Shown: positions 1 to 11,304 of the stretch, piece after piece
How the letters are laid out: each line of letters starts with the position of its first letter
How positions within the stretch are numbered: the first letter of the stretch is position 1
Assembly: GCF_041146395.1 (NCBI RefSeq)
Contig: NC_090997.1
Coordinates: 35,319,501-35,383,500 of the forward strand
Length of the DNA: 64,000 nt
Direction of reading: 5' to 3'
Source: Eulemur rufifrons
Taxonomy: Eukaryota > Chordata > Mammalia > Primates > Lemuridae
Translations under genes and position numbers: made by a program
The notes under the pieces: generated by a model
Told to the model about the DNA's origin: nothing
Seen by the model: the letters and a program-made list of their open reading frames with translations, nothing else
Database searches by the model: none

Positions 1-864
1 CACTAAAGACACCTTATATTCAGAATCAGAAATCTTTTAGAATATTGACTTACTCATGATGAATTCAAATTATATTTTAGTGGTGAATATTTTCAAGAGA
101 TTTTTCCAGAAATAATAACAAAGACATGGTTAGTAATATTCCAGAGAATTATCTAATATTTAAAATATATATAAATAATGCTGTTATTATTTGCCATAGT
201 TTGTTAAAATCAATGATTTCTTATTCTATGCTGTATGATTTCTTACTGTTGTTGGTAAATAAGAATCCAAGGACAAGACATTGTTTTACTTTTGGAAGTT
301 ATATAATACAAAAAATAAGTAAAATAGTATTCTCTTAGAAATTTTCCTTGGGTTGTTTTATTAAAGAAAGCTAATATACGTCATGAACTATAATTTCTGA
401 CATTTTAAAGTTAACACAAGACATTGAAGATTCGAGACATGGTAATAACTGCTGAGCTTTTGAAAACTTAACTTTTTAGATAAACTAGAACCAAACAAAA
501 TATTCCTGTCATCTGTGGTAAAATTTTTACCTGGCACACCATCTGTTAATAGAACCACTATAAACAAAGATTGTTGCCTGAATACAAAAAATAAGAGCCA
601 TGATTTGGTTAGAAAGACAGCACAGTCACTCATGGAAAGCATGTCGTCCCCGAGGAGAAATGTTTATCCCCAAAATAAACAAATTGGAGCAAAAGAATAA
701 AGGCATGCTTTTAGAAAAATACAAGTAACCTGGTAGTAAAAAGGATAAAGCTTTATTAAGTACAAGAAAGGATTGAAGATTGAAGTGTTAATCTAAAACA
801 TTAACTAGTGTTGAGTGGACAGAAGTGTACTTTGGGGAAAAGTTGACTATCACTTATATATATT
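1..864. other. AT-rich sequence, nothing recognised
   Basis: No repeat family, RNA gene or convincing coding sequence was recognised. Open frames on both strands (126-338 plus, 388-642 minus, 515-700 plus) are 61-84 codons, overlap each other and show no familiar domain, so I treat them as chance. Confidence 0.5.
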
Positions 865-1095
865 TGCTCTGTGACAGTGTTTTAAATGCTTTCCGTTTAA
901 GCCTCACCCCAGTTCTATGATCTAGATAGATCTATAATCTATCATTATCCCCACTTTAGAGGGAAGGAAAATGAATTAAAAACAGGGTAAATACCTTGCT
1001 CAGAGTTCCATAACTAATAAATGGTAAAGCTGAAAGTTGAATACATACAGACTGATTCTGGAATCCAGGTGCTTAAACACTGTGAGCTACTGCGG
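865..1095 (+). repeat. MIR SINE, sense, diverged
   Basis: Order and wording follow the MIR core in the sense direction. A 'catcattatccccacttta' block is followed by a degraded 'gaggaaactgaggc'-like stretch, then 'taccttgctcagagttcc', 'ataaatggtaaagctga' and an end resembling 'gtgcttaaccactgtgctac'. MIRs are tRNA-derived mammalian SINEs that stopped moving before the placental radiation. The copy has many substitutions and edges are approximate. Confidence 0.75.
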
Positions 1096-1780
1096 TTCAG
1101 AAGGAATTGAAGAAATGTTAAGGTCTGCAGATAGTGTGCCATTTCAGTGATTTTTGGCACGCTGAATTATTTGTACTTGAGATATTTCACATTTGCTGCT
1201 CAAGCCAGGCCCCATGTACATAGGACCACTGATGCTATAAAATTAATACTAGTTGCCATTATCATAAAGAAAACCTTAGCATTTTAAATTGAAAAATTTT
1301 GGTTTCCACGTCTTCAATTAAAAAAAAAAAAGACTCAAGTAAATTCCAATCACACATCTCATCCAGAAGGACTGGCAAGCTTGAGCAACCAAAATTAGAG
1401 TCCACACGGAATTCATAAGTTTGGCATTTTGAAGAAAATGCAAACTTTCTACTGTTTTATCCCACTCCTTTTGGCAAAATGCAATTTCTGTTCTTTAAAG
1501 TAATTATCTCTGTCAACATTGCTTGCAAAAGGCATGTAGAAATTAATAGAAATGACACACAAACAACATTGTTCACATAACTGAAGTGACTGTGGTATCA
1601 CAGTAAATGACTATTAACAAGTATATTTTTTAAAGAGTTAGGCAACATTCAAAGCAGCCATATTTTTCAATATTTTTCTTTCATGTATTTAAATTTAAAC
1701 CTCACTTCACAAAAATCTCCAAAGCAATTGTTACTGAATTAGAAATAGTTTATTAAAGGAAATCTAGTGCCATCAAATTT
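1096..1780. other. Unassigned AT-rich sequence
   Basis: No recognisable repeat or gene. A short A-run lies at 1321-1331. It ends at the target-site duplication of the neighbouring Alu. Confidence 0.5.
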
Positions 1781-1794
1781 TGTATATACTCTTT
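1781..1794 (+). repeat. Alu target-site duplication, left copy
   Basis: TGTATATACTCTTT is repeated exactly at 2132-2145 on the other side of the antisense Alu. This is the mark left by L1-machinery insertion, with the cut in a T-rich/A-rich site. Confidence 0.92.
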
Positions 1795-2131
1795 TTTTTT
1801 TTTTTTTTTTTTTGAGACAGAGTGTCACTCTGTTGCCCTGAGTAGAGTGCCTGCCATGGTGTTAGCCTAGCTCACAGCAACCTCCAACTCCTGAGCTCAA
1901 GCAATTCTCCTGCCTCAGCTTCCCAAGTAGCTGGACTACAGGCATGACCCACCATGCCTGGCTAATTTTTCTATATATATTTTTAGCTGTCCAGATAATT
2001 TCTTTCTATTTTCAGTAGAGACGGGGTCTCACTCTTGCTCAGGCTGGTCTCGAACTCCTGACCTTGAGTGATCCACCCGCCTCGGCCTCTCAGAGTGCTA
2101 GGATTACAGGCGTGAGCCACCGCGCCCAGCC
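1795..2131 (-). mobile_element. Alu SINE, antisense, strepsirrhine type
   Basis: A dimeric Alu lies in reverse orientation. It starts with its poly-A tail as T (to 1813), then 'gagacagagtgtcactctg', and ends with the reverse of the Alu 5' end ('ccaccgcgcccagcc'). Between the two arms, around 1970-2020, is a segment containing 'tttttagctgtccagataat', which strepsirrhine Alus carry and simian Alus lack. A 14-bp target-site duplication, TGTATATACTCTTT, lies at 1781-1794 and again at 2132-2145, showing a complete TPRT insertion. The RNA polymerase III A and B box regions are near the right end on the minus strand. It is more diverged than the Alu at 57788. Confidence 0.96.
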
Positions 2132-2214
2132 TGTATATACTCTTTATATGCACTACGAATGTAATGAAGAAAAATTACTTTGAAAAGTGAATTTATGAGT
2201 CTGCTGTGTACAGT

Positions 2215-2905
2215 TATTTTATAATATTTTTATTCTTGTAAAATATACATAACATTAAATTTTTTATTTTAACTCCTTGAAAGTATATAATTCAGTGGCA
2301 TTAAATACATTACAATGCCTTATAACTATCTCCACTATGTATACCTAGGACTTTTCCATTATCCCTACTAAAACCTCTGTACCCATCAAACAATAACTCC
2401 TTCCCCCACTCTCCCGGCCCTGGAAATTTTATTCTACTTTATGTATCCCTGAATTTTTTATTCCAGGTTCCTCATTTAAGTGGAATAATATAATATCTGT
2501 CCTGTGTTTGCCTTATTTCACTAAGCAAAATGTTTTCAAGGTCCATTCATATTATAGTGTACATCAATATTTCATTTCCTTTTATGGTGGAATACTATTC
2601 CATTGTATGTGTATACCATATTTTGCTTATCTATTAATCTATTGATGAACACTGGGTTTTTCATACCTTTTGGTTATAGTGAATAATGTTGATAAACACT
2701 GGTGTACAAACATCTAAGTCCTTATTTTCAATTCTGTTGGCTATATACCTAGGAGTGGAATTGCTGGATCATGTGGTACCCTTATGTTTAATTTTTTGAG
2801 GGACTGCCATACTGTTTTCCATAGCAGCTACACCATTTTACATTCTCGTCAGCAATACCTAAAGATTCCAATCTCTCCATACCCTCACAAAACACTTGTT
2901 ACTTT
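2215..2905 (-). mobile_element. Ancient L1 3' end, antisense
   Basis: The text follows reversed L1 3' UTR and the end of ORF2. It contains 'tattccattgtatgtgtata', 'ggagtggaattgctggatc' and 'gccatactgttttccatag', in the order of an antisense L1M-type copy. It is heavily mutated with no long ORF2 frame. The 5' boundary is unclear because a sense L1 scrap follows at once. Confidence 0.8.
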
Positions 2906-2914
2906 CCTTTTCTA

Positions 2915-3030
2915 AGAAAATATAGCTAATATCATACTTAGTGGTGAAAACCTGATGCTTTCCCTGTAAAATCTGGGAGAAAAAAATCAGAGATGTTCAT
3001 TCTCACCTGCAATTCAACATAGTAGTAATA
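2915..3030 (+). mobile_element. Short L1 ORF2 scrap, sense
   Basis: 'tatagctaatatcatactta' followed by 'gtggtgaaaacctgatgctt' and 'tcaacatagta' matches the ORF2 region just before the reverse-transcriptase catalytic motif, in sense orientation. This is opposite to the L1 segment that ends about 10 bp earlier. Such a switch fits either a second insertion or a 5' inversion during insertion. Confidence 0.65.
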
Positions 3031-4137
3031 ATAAAAATCCTATTTCTGAGGGCAGAAGACTTGATAGGAATAGAGGAACAGGGTGTGAAAAACATTTGTT
3101 CCTGGGAAGAAAAAGAAGGGGGTGAAGTACCACACCCAGGATTTCCCACAGTCCAGGAGGGGTCTAGAAGAAGAGCTCTGTATTTGAACTCTAGGATCCT
3201 GAATATCATTGAGAAATGAAGGCAAACACCAGCAAATTACTTAAGAAAAGAGTACAATTTGATAGCCACTCGACATGTGTGGTCATACTTGAGAAACAAA
3301 TATTAAAATAATTTTATGTATTAAAAACTGGGAATATTCCTATAAAGTCTCCATCCACTTCTGTTTCTTCAATAATTTTAAATGGAAGACAGTCTAAAGA
3401 AACCACAAACAAGATGGAGGAACCAGGTCAACTCTAGTATGTGAGGAAAAATATTCTTATAAACAGTAGTGTCAGGATGAGAAGTTCTGAGTCATTTTAT
3501 ATTTCTGTTGGACAATTACTATCAATGTCAATAAACAAAAAAGAAAGAGAAGATATAGATTTTTTTCTTTCTAAATAAGAGTAAAATAATTTATAAATGG
3601 GAAATAAAATAAAAATCAAAAAGAATAAGTGTTCGGAAAAAACTGTATAAACCATTAATATATGCCTAAAGTCATCACTGAATAAAGAGACAAAGGTCAA
3701 AATTTCTGGATACAGAATTTAACAAAAAGAGGCTCTGTTTGCTAATGTCGAGAGAGCTTGGCATTCAATGTGAAATGTCATAACCTTTGTTTCTCTTTTT
3801 CTTTTTTGTGCTGTTTTCAATTGCTACAGCATGTCATCTGTAGGAAATATCAATGCATTAGACTAAAAATAGGACTCTAAAAAATGTTTTTTCTTGCACA
3901 TAAATCTAAGTCATTTAGAAAACTGAAGTCAGGGACTTTTAAGAAGGACTTACCTTCTTTAAAATTATCTACACAATTTCTTGGAATGAAGTGTTAATTT
4001 TCAAATTATTTATGATAATAGCATAAATGATAATTCAGTTTGTAAAAGAAAGCCCAAAAATGACTTGTAAAAGAAATAAACACTATTTGTTTGATCTTGA
4101 CCAAGAGACTTAGCTTCATCTAAAAAGTGAAGGAAGA
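3031..4137. other. Unassigned sequence
   Basis: About 1.1 kb with no recognised repeat. Minus-strand frames at 3003-3209, 3040-3225 and 3497-3700 are under 70 codons and low in complexity, so they are not supported as genes. Confidence 0.45.
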
Positions 4138-4290
4138 AATAATAAATGCTAGTATTTATTAAATAATTACAAATAACTGTTCCAGTTCCTATGATATAGG
4201 TGCCATAATTGTTCCCTAAAGGGAATGAGGGGTGGAGGTGCAGAGGACTTAACTATCTTGTCATGTCTTACTACTATTAAGTGGTAGAGT
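4138..4290 (+). repeat. MIR-like SINE fragment, sense
   Basis: The stretch runs 'tagtatttattaaataatta', 'tatgatataggtgccataat', 'gaggtgcagaggacttaact' and 'aagtggtagagttgggag'. This parallels the MIR order (stomach of the element, gap, 'cagctagtaagtggcagagc'). It is degraded, with the central 'gaggaaactgagg' reduced. Confidence 0.55.
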
Positions 4291-4539
4291 TGGGAGGGCA
4301 TGCCAGGTGGTACAATTCCAGAACCCACACACTTGATGTTGCCTCCATAGGATATAAAGTACTATTTCCATGAGTAGAAGAAAAATGAGCAAGAAAGTGT
4401 TTTTGCAATGATGAAACACCATATAAAAGTTAGAAAACATGATGATGACAGTTCTGGGCCCTATTGAATTTGAGGCGAATGTGGAGAATTTCTGAGTCCT
4501 GTAGAGACATACAATCAAGGGAATCCAATCTAGTTAATA

Positions 4540-4588
4540 TATGGCATTCAAACTGAGATCTGAAAGATGAACATTGACTAGCAAGGTG

Positions 4589-4626
<38 letters not shown>

Positions 4627-4735
4627 TCCCTTACAAAGCAAAGCAAACCATTTGTGAAAATTCCCCGGGGTGGAAAGGAACTGAAAGGAAGCCAGTGTGC
4701 CTGAATTGCAGTGTGCAAGTCGCTGCTGTTAGAGA
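4540..4735 (+). repeat. Old dispersed repeat split by a GT microsatellite
   Basis: 'aactgagatctgaaagatga' on the left and 'ggaagccagtgtgcctgaat' on the right resemble two successive parts of a common mammalian dispersed repeat whose family name I cannot give with certainty. A related later part appears at 44030-44660. The (GT)15 tract lies between the two parts. Confidence 0.4.
4591..4620 (+). repeat. (GT)15 microsatellite
   Basis: Fifteen perfect GT units. Uninterrupted dinucleotide tracts of this length are usually length-polymorphic. Confidence 0.98.
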
Positions 4736-4860
4736 CAATGGTAGATTCAAAGAGGCCATGTGTATCTAAACCATACATGTTAATTTACTCTTACATTTAT
4801 TCATGTGAGTCAATGAAACACTAATACACAATGCAGGCATCTCTCTTTGTCATGAAATAC

Positions 4861-5368
4861 AATTTTTTAAAAGATTTTTTTGTTTTAGGTAGCTTTATGT
4901 TCATAGCAAAATTGAAGGGCAGTATAGAAATATCTCATGTACCGCCATCCCCTACACATGCATAGACTCCCCATTGTCAACATCCTCCACCAAAGGGGTA
5001 CATTTGTAATAGCTGATGAACCTACACTGACAATCATAATCACTCAAATTTCATAGTTTACATTAGGGTTCATTTTTGGCTATGTGTGTTCTATGGGTTT
5101 GGACAATGTATAATGACATGTAACTACCATTCAGTATCATATAGAGTATTTTCACTGCCTTAAAACTCTTCTGTGCTCTGTATATTGATCTCCCTACCCT
5201 CTCCCATTTCCTTCCTCTCCCCAAGTCCGCTGGCCAAACCCTGTCTCCACAGTTTTTCCTTTTCCCAAATGTCATATAGCTGGAATCATGCAGTTTATAG
5301 CCTCTTCAGACTGGATCCTTTCAATTATTAATATACATTTAAAGTTCCTGTTTCTATTTTTATGGCTT
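4861..5368 (-). mobile_element. Ancient L1 3' end, antisense
   Basis: Phrases such as 'caaaattgaagggcagtata', 'gatgaacctacactgacaat', 'tttacattagggttcatttt' and 'gtcatatagctggaatcatg' follow the reversed 3' region of an L1M-type element in order. It stops at 'tatggcttgatag', after which a different L1-type text begins. Confidence 0.8.
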
Positions 5369-6360
5369 GATAGATACGTTGCTCATCTGTTCTTACATGC
5401 TGTCTACTTTAGCCATTAGGGCATTTAGCAGATCAGTCACAGTTGTTTTAAATCACCAGTGTGGTAATTTTAACATCTCTGCCATATCTGGTTCTTGCTG
5501 TGTTTCTTCCAATTGTGTTTTATGTTTTCTGGTATGTTATGCAATATTTTCTTGGTAGCCAGACATAATGTACCAGGTAAAAGGAACTGCTGTAAATAGG
5601 CCTTTAATAATGTCGTAGAAAGATGTGGGAGGAGGGGAAGAGTTCTGTAGTCATATGGTTAGGTCTCAGTCTTTTGGTGAGTCTATGCCTCTGGACTTGG
5701 AACTTTATAAGTGTTTCTCAGTTTTTTTCTGCCCACTTAGGTGGGACAGGATGGCTAGAGTGGGCTGGAGTTGGGTATTTCCCTTATTTCTTTTACCCCA
5801 AGCCAGTTAGGCTCTGGTAACACCCTAACAGGTTAGGTTCTGGTTAATTAGTTTCTCTTGAAGGCAGCCCCTTTTAAGAACAGAGTGCTCTAGTGTATTT
5901 TGAAATGGTTTCTATTTTGCTCCCATTGACAGAGGCACAAAGGGATTTTTTGATATTTATTGTTAGCATCTAGTTGAGCTCCTGGAGGTTAATCTCACAA
6001 AAATATGGAGATCCTCTTATGACTCCCTCGCCGTGGAGTTTTTAACTCTTAGGCTTGTCCACACTAAGCCTCCAGGAAGTTGTCAATTATAACTCAGGTT
6101 TTCCCATCTTGGCATTGAATTCTGCAACAGTTTTCACTCCTGAGTATCTGCTCTGGTAAGCTATGACTTTCTGTGTCCACCTGTCTGTCTCTCTAGTCTT
6201 AGAGGCAGTGGTTTGTTCTATTCCCTCACCTCTCCTACAGATTCAAAGAGAGTTATTATTTGTTCAGTCTGTTGGACTTTTTACATATTGTTAGGTCATA
6301 ATGGTGACTTCCAAGCTCCTTACAGGTGGAACTAGAAACAGGAAGTCTCCACTGTTGGAG
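5369..6360 (-). mobile_element. L1-type ancient repeat, antisense
   Basis: Blocks such as 'tcttacatgctgtctacttt', 'ggaactgctgtaaataggcc', 'ggtctcagtcttttggtgag' and 'gtgggacaggatggctagag' are familiar from dispersed, probably L1M-related, 3' sequences read in antisense. Short plus-strand frames at 5367-5558 and 5623-5820 arise inside it and are not genes. The subfamily is uncertain. Confidence 0.55.
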
Positions 6361-8299
6361 TTTCATGTTGGAGGTGGACAAGCTCAGTGATTCTGGATGA
6401 ATAAATCTTGTTATGTCTTCATTTCTAAAGGTACACACAACATTCTACATATGCTACAATTATCAATAGTTTTGGGCTCAAATTTTAACTGAAATGAACT
6501 GGATGATGCTTGAGTTTCAGAAAAAGATTTTTCCTTTCTTTTTTTTTTTTTTTTAAAATACTTCCAAAATTGTGGTACTTATCTTTCTCAAGTAAGTGGA
6601 ATTATATTGAGGACACAAAAAAAGTTCAGGAAAAAAAGTTCTAAGTTCTTGTATACTTAAAATGTTACATTAACTTCTTTCAGAAGAAAACATAAGTAGA
6701 ATTAAATTGGTTCATATTGACCAATCTCACATTTATTTGTGAATGTCCAGATAACAAATAAATTTTATGTTCTATGTGTTACTATTTACTAAAATAGATT
6801 TACTATTTTGTTAGTGGGGAGCCTTATGGCTTTAGCCAAGTAGTCATTTTGTTTATCATTGTATACCATTGTCCATCCATCCACCATAACAGTAAGAAAA
6901 GACCATGCTTAAAGTATTAAAGCTACATGAAAAGGACTTGTCCATGCAAGCAGACAATAGCTGTGTGAGTGAGTTCAGGGTGAAGTATACAGTCAAGTTA
7001 CTGAAAAACAAACTTGTCACTCAATAAATCAATGATTTTTTTTTTTTTTTTTTACTTTTGATTACATGTACATATATTTTCTCCTACAAATTAGTTCAAT
7101 TTTCAGCCACAGTTTTTTTTCATCAACATGTTTATAAGCATACTTAATGCTGGGAGTTTCCTGATGAGATAAAAATAAAAATTTTGAATATTTTCTATGT
7201 GTAATTTTGGATTGTTGGTCACTAATAGTTTTAAGATGTAGTCTTTGTAAATTTATGGTTTCAATTGAAAATGTGGCTCAGTAACTAAAAACAAGAAGTT
7301 TGTACAGAATTTGAAATCAGAAAAATATGCAATTAAGTAAAATATCCACTGAATCATGGAGGGCTGTGGTAGACATAGAATGCTGTAATGACAAACTTCC
7401 CTAAATGAACTTGAGGCTTATGCTATTCTTATCTTAACTGATAAATTGGTAGTAAGCAGTAAAACCCAGTACAAAGGTATAAGACATAGAAATGTTTATT
7501 TGATTGTTTACTTTCTGTTACTGTAGAGATATAAGTATGTCTTAATTTTGATGTCTCGCTTGAGGAAACATAATGATACATAAAACCATCCCTCTTTCAA
7601 ATGACACTGAAAAACCATTCATGCAAATTTGAAGGAAACTCCCCAAAATACTTTTAAAGAATAGTAAGAAATTATATAAAAAGTAAAATTGAATAAGAAA
7701 ATGAAAATGTTTTAACCTTATTTTGAAGTCATTTTAGTTAGAATTGTCTTGGACAGCAAAAGTCAAGAAAGAATGAAATATGGTTTTTGACAAATGATAT
7801 ATTTAGTGTATTTAAAAGGTATGGTTTAAAGACTGCTTAAGAGAATGAATTATTTCCCTAAAGTATAAACTTTTTATTATTCTTATTAAAATATCATGAT
7901 GCTTAATATAAAAACTAAAAACTATATATTACAAAATAAAACAAACAACTGAGAAAGTGTTATTTTGTGTTCATCTTCCTATTCCAAATTATATGTTATA
8001 TATACTAACACAAACACACATATGTAAATATATGATTGATAAATAGATATATGGTACCAAATTTTTCATTTAAGGAAATTAAATTATATCTAGTATCAAT
8101 ATAAGTAAAGAAACCCATTGAAGGAACTGGGAAAATTTGATAAATTTTTTTTTACCCATATAATATTTGTTCTGGTAAATTTCTCTAATATGAAAAAAAT
8201 AACTAACAGATTAAAATTTTTTCTTAAATAAACATTTTAGTTGAGTTTGAACACTTAAAAAAGTAAAAAAATCAGAAGTGGACAGCTCAATGCATTTTC
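6361..8299. other. AT-rich unassigned sequence with T-tracts
   Basis: Nothing convincing over about 1.9 kb. T-runs at 6539-6554 and 7036-7053 could be tails of old antisense retroposons, but no element body was recognised next to them. An alternating AT/CA patch lies around 7990-8050. Confidence 0.45.
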
Positions 8300-10400
8300 A
8301 TAGGTGCTGAGAATGCAGGTATGAACCATCACTCCTGACCCATATCACATGTACTCTTGCATTTGACTTGTGTTCAATATGTTTGAGAAACTAATCCATG
8401 CTGCTGGTGTAGTACTAATTTTATTGATCTATATCATACTATTAAATACATATACCATATTTTTTCAAACTATTTTAATTTTTCTCATTACAAAAATTAC
8501 TGCTGTATTTAGATGTCTTTAGATGAACCTTCTATTCTGTTGGATATATATATCTAGGAGTAGAATTGCTTTGTCATATATTTGTTCACCTTTAAGAGAC
8601 TCTTCCAAATGTTTTTCCAAAGTATTTGTACCAATTTATGCCTCCAACAGAAATGTATGAGTGGTTCAGTTAGTTGCTCCACATCTTCACCAGTGTTTGA
8701 TGTTCTTAGTCTTTTTAATTTTAGTCATTCTCTGAATGTTTAGTGGAATCTTATTATTATTTTAATTTGCATTTACTTAATGATTAATGAGGCCAATTGT
8801 GTTTATTGACCATTATGATATCCTCATTTGTGAAGTGCCTTTGATATAGTGTGCTTGTCGTGGTTTGAGATCAGAGCTATGTTTGTCTCATAAATGGGTC
8901 AGGAAGAGTTTTCTAGTTTCGTGTTATGTAATTCACAAGAATTGTATAAGATTGCTGCTTTATACCCTTTAAAATCTGGAGGAATTTACTAGAAAGTGGA
9001 GCCTTCCAGGGTTGGAGTTTTCTTCACAGGAATTTCTTTGATATGTGACTAATAAGATTTTCAATTTCTTCTGTCAATTTCTATCACTTATGTTTTTCTC
9101 AGAACTTGTCTATTTCAATTCTTTTTAAATATCAGGAAAATTTTAAAATTGTTTACCTTTTCATTGTTAAAATTTGTATTTGTACATGATTGGTTTTAAT
9201 AGGATTATTAGTTTTATTGTTTTTTAATGAGCCAAAGTTTAGCTTTTTTAATTCTCTTTTATGTACATTTCTTTTCCATTTTATTAATTTGGGCTCTTAT
9301 TTTTTTCTTCTAAGTTTTTGACATATTTGTTTAGATCATCAATTTCCATTGATTCTTTTCTTTTTTTCCTAATATGAGACTACGTTTCTCATCTAGTACT
9401 GTTTTAGCTGCATTGACAGGTGTTTTTTTTTTTAATTTAAAAATATTAAGGGCGTACACATGTTTTAGATTATTTGATCCATGGGTTAGTGATAAATTAT
9501 TGTTTAATTTCCAAACATTTTGGAGTTTAGTAATAATCTAAATATTGTATTCTATCTTGATTTCATTGTAACTAGAAATCAAATTCTCTCTGGTTTCAAT
9601 CTTTTGAAAATTGTTGAGATTTAATTGTTGCCCAGTATGTGGTCAATTTTGAGAAATGTTTGGATGCACTTGAATACAATGTATTCTGTGGATCTTAGGT
9701 TCAATGTACTATATATGTTAATTTGGTAAAGTTTGTTCATCATGGTGTTTAAATACACTGTAAGTTTACTGATTTTGACTTTTTTTGTTTGTTCTATCAG
9801 TTACTGAGAGAAGTGTATTAAAGTCCATAATTGTGTGTTTTTCTATTTCTTTGTATCTCTTTTATTTTAACCTCATAAATGTAGAGCCTGTATTATTAGT
9901 TGCATATGTATTTAGAATTTTTTCTCCTGATTATTGGAATTTTATTATTAAGTGTCCCACTTTGTTTTTTGCTGCTTTTTGCCTTCCAGGTCTACTTGAC
10001 AGATATCTACTTTCAGCTATATGAGTTTTTAAAATTAGTTTATGTCTTTTACTATAAGCAGCATGTGGCTTTTATTTAATCTGAAAGTATTTTATCTTTT
10101 AATTTAAAAAAATTAAATCTAACACTTTTGTCCTATAATTTAATTTAATTTTAATATAATGTAATTACTGTATACTTGAATTTAAATACATTGTCTTATG
10201 TTTTGTTCTCTATCTTATTTGTTTTATATTTTTTCTCTTTTTTCTTACATTTTTGGATATTTATTAAATATTTTTATTATTATATTTCTACTTTCTATTT
10301 GCTTCTTAGTTATAGATTTTTAACTATTAATATTATTGATGATTAACCTAAAAGTGCAATCTTCATTCTGATTTCATTAATATTTAATATAAATGAGTGC
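8300..10400 (-). mobile_element. Ancient L1, antisense, ORF2 region
   Basis: Read in reverse, the order is 3' region ('ctaggagtagaattgctttg'), middle ORF2 ('ctcataaatgggtcaggaag') and then 5' ORF2 ('agaaatcaaattctctctgg', 'gtattctgtggatcttaggt', 'agtgtattaaagtccataat'). These are the usual landmarks of antisense L1 text. The copy is very diverged and AT-drifted, with only an accidental 79-codon plus-strand frame at 9785-10024. Confidence 0.7.
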
Positions 10401-11134
10401 ATCTACCATATTGTGGAAAATGCATAGATTTTAGAGCCATTTATTCAGCTTCTAGAAAACAGTTGAATAAAAAAGATAATCTTAATCTAGCCTAATATTG
10501 GTCTGATTTTAAGATAGACTCTAGTTTTTAAAATCTTGGTTGTTTTCCCATTGCCATTGTTCCCAAGTTGTAGTTCTTTATAGTTTCCAAGTGAAATTCT
10601 GAAGGGTCTTCTTTTTACAAAGTTATGAATTTTAATTTTAGTCCATAAATTCTTACTAAACTATCTGAAGTTCTCCTCAACATTTCAAACTCTAGACTTT
10701 TGTTCATGAATTTGCAAAGGGCTTGAGGGGAAAAAGAGCACTGAATGTTGGGCTCACCTCTGTACTTCCCTTCTCTCCAGGATTTCACTACCTCAAGTTC
10801 TTGCTGTCTTGATGGCTCGCCAATGTTGTCAAACATATTTTTAAAAATTGTTTATATAGTTTTCCAGTCATTTTCTGAAGGAGATATTGTTTCATAGAAG
10901 CAATTCTACCATACCAGAACCAGAGGTAGTGTTTTTATTTAAAAATACAGTATCTACATTTATTTCATTATCCACTCCTCTGCTATGCCTTAGCTTTATC
11001 TTTTAAGGTTTTTCTGTCTTAAAGGCAAACAGGAAAATCTAAAAAGAGCCAGAGTGATGACACAGATTATATAAAAAGGAATGAGACTGAGAAATTTTTA
11101 GAACAACAAAAATAGACCAAAAGACAGTTCATTA
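10401..11134. other. Unassigned sequence
   Basis: No repeat or gene was firmly recognised. It may hold further decayed 5' L1 sequence. The minus-strand 73-codon frame at 10615-10836 has no familiar motif. Confidence 0.4.
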
Positions 11135-11304
11135 GTGTTCCAGTTACTATAGTTGCATAACCAATTACCATAAACTTAGTGTCTTAAAACAGCCCTTTTA
11201 TTATGCTTACAGAGTCTGTGGGCCAGGGATTTGGATATAGCACAGTGGAAATCACTGTTTCTGCTCTCAGACGTCTTAATCCTCAGGTGGGACAGCAAGA
11301 CAAC
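11135..11304 (-). repeat. Fragment of an old LTR-like dispersed repeat
   Basis: 'gttgcataaccaattaccat', 'gtgtcttaaaacagcccttt' and 'gagtctgtgggccagggatt' match the end of a common mammalian repeat that usually reads, in this direction, 'aaattaccacaaacttagtggcttaaaac'. The family is not assigned. It is cut short by the L1 at 11305. Confidence 0.5.

Noticed and set aside
4591..4620. GT tract as a CRISPR-like or regulatory array
   Set aside because: It is a plain dinucleotide microsatellite without spacers.
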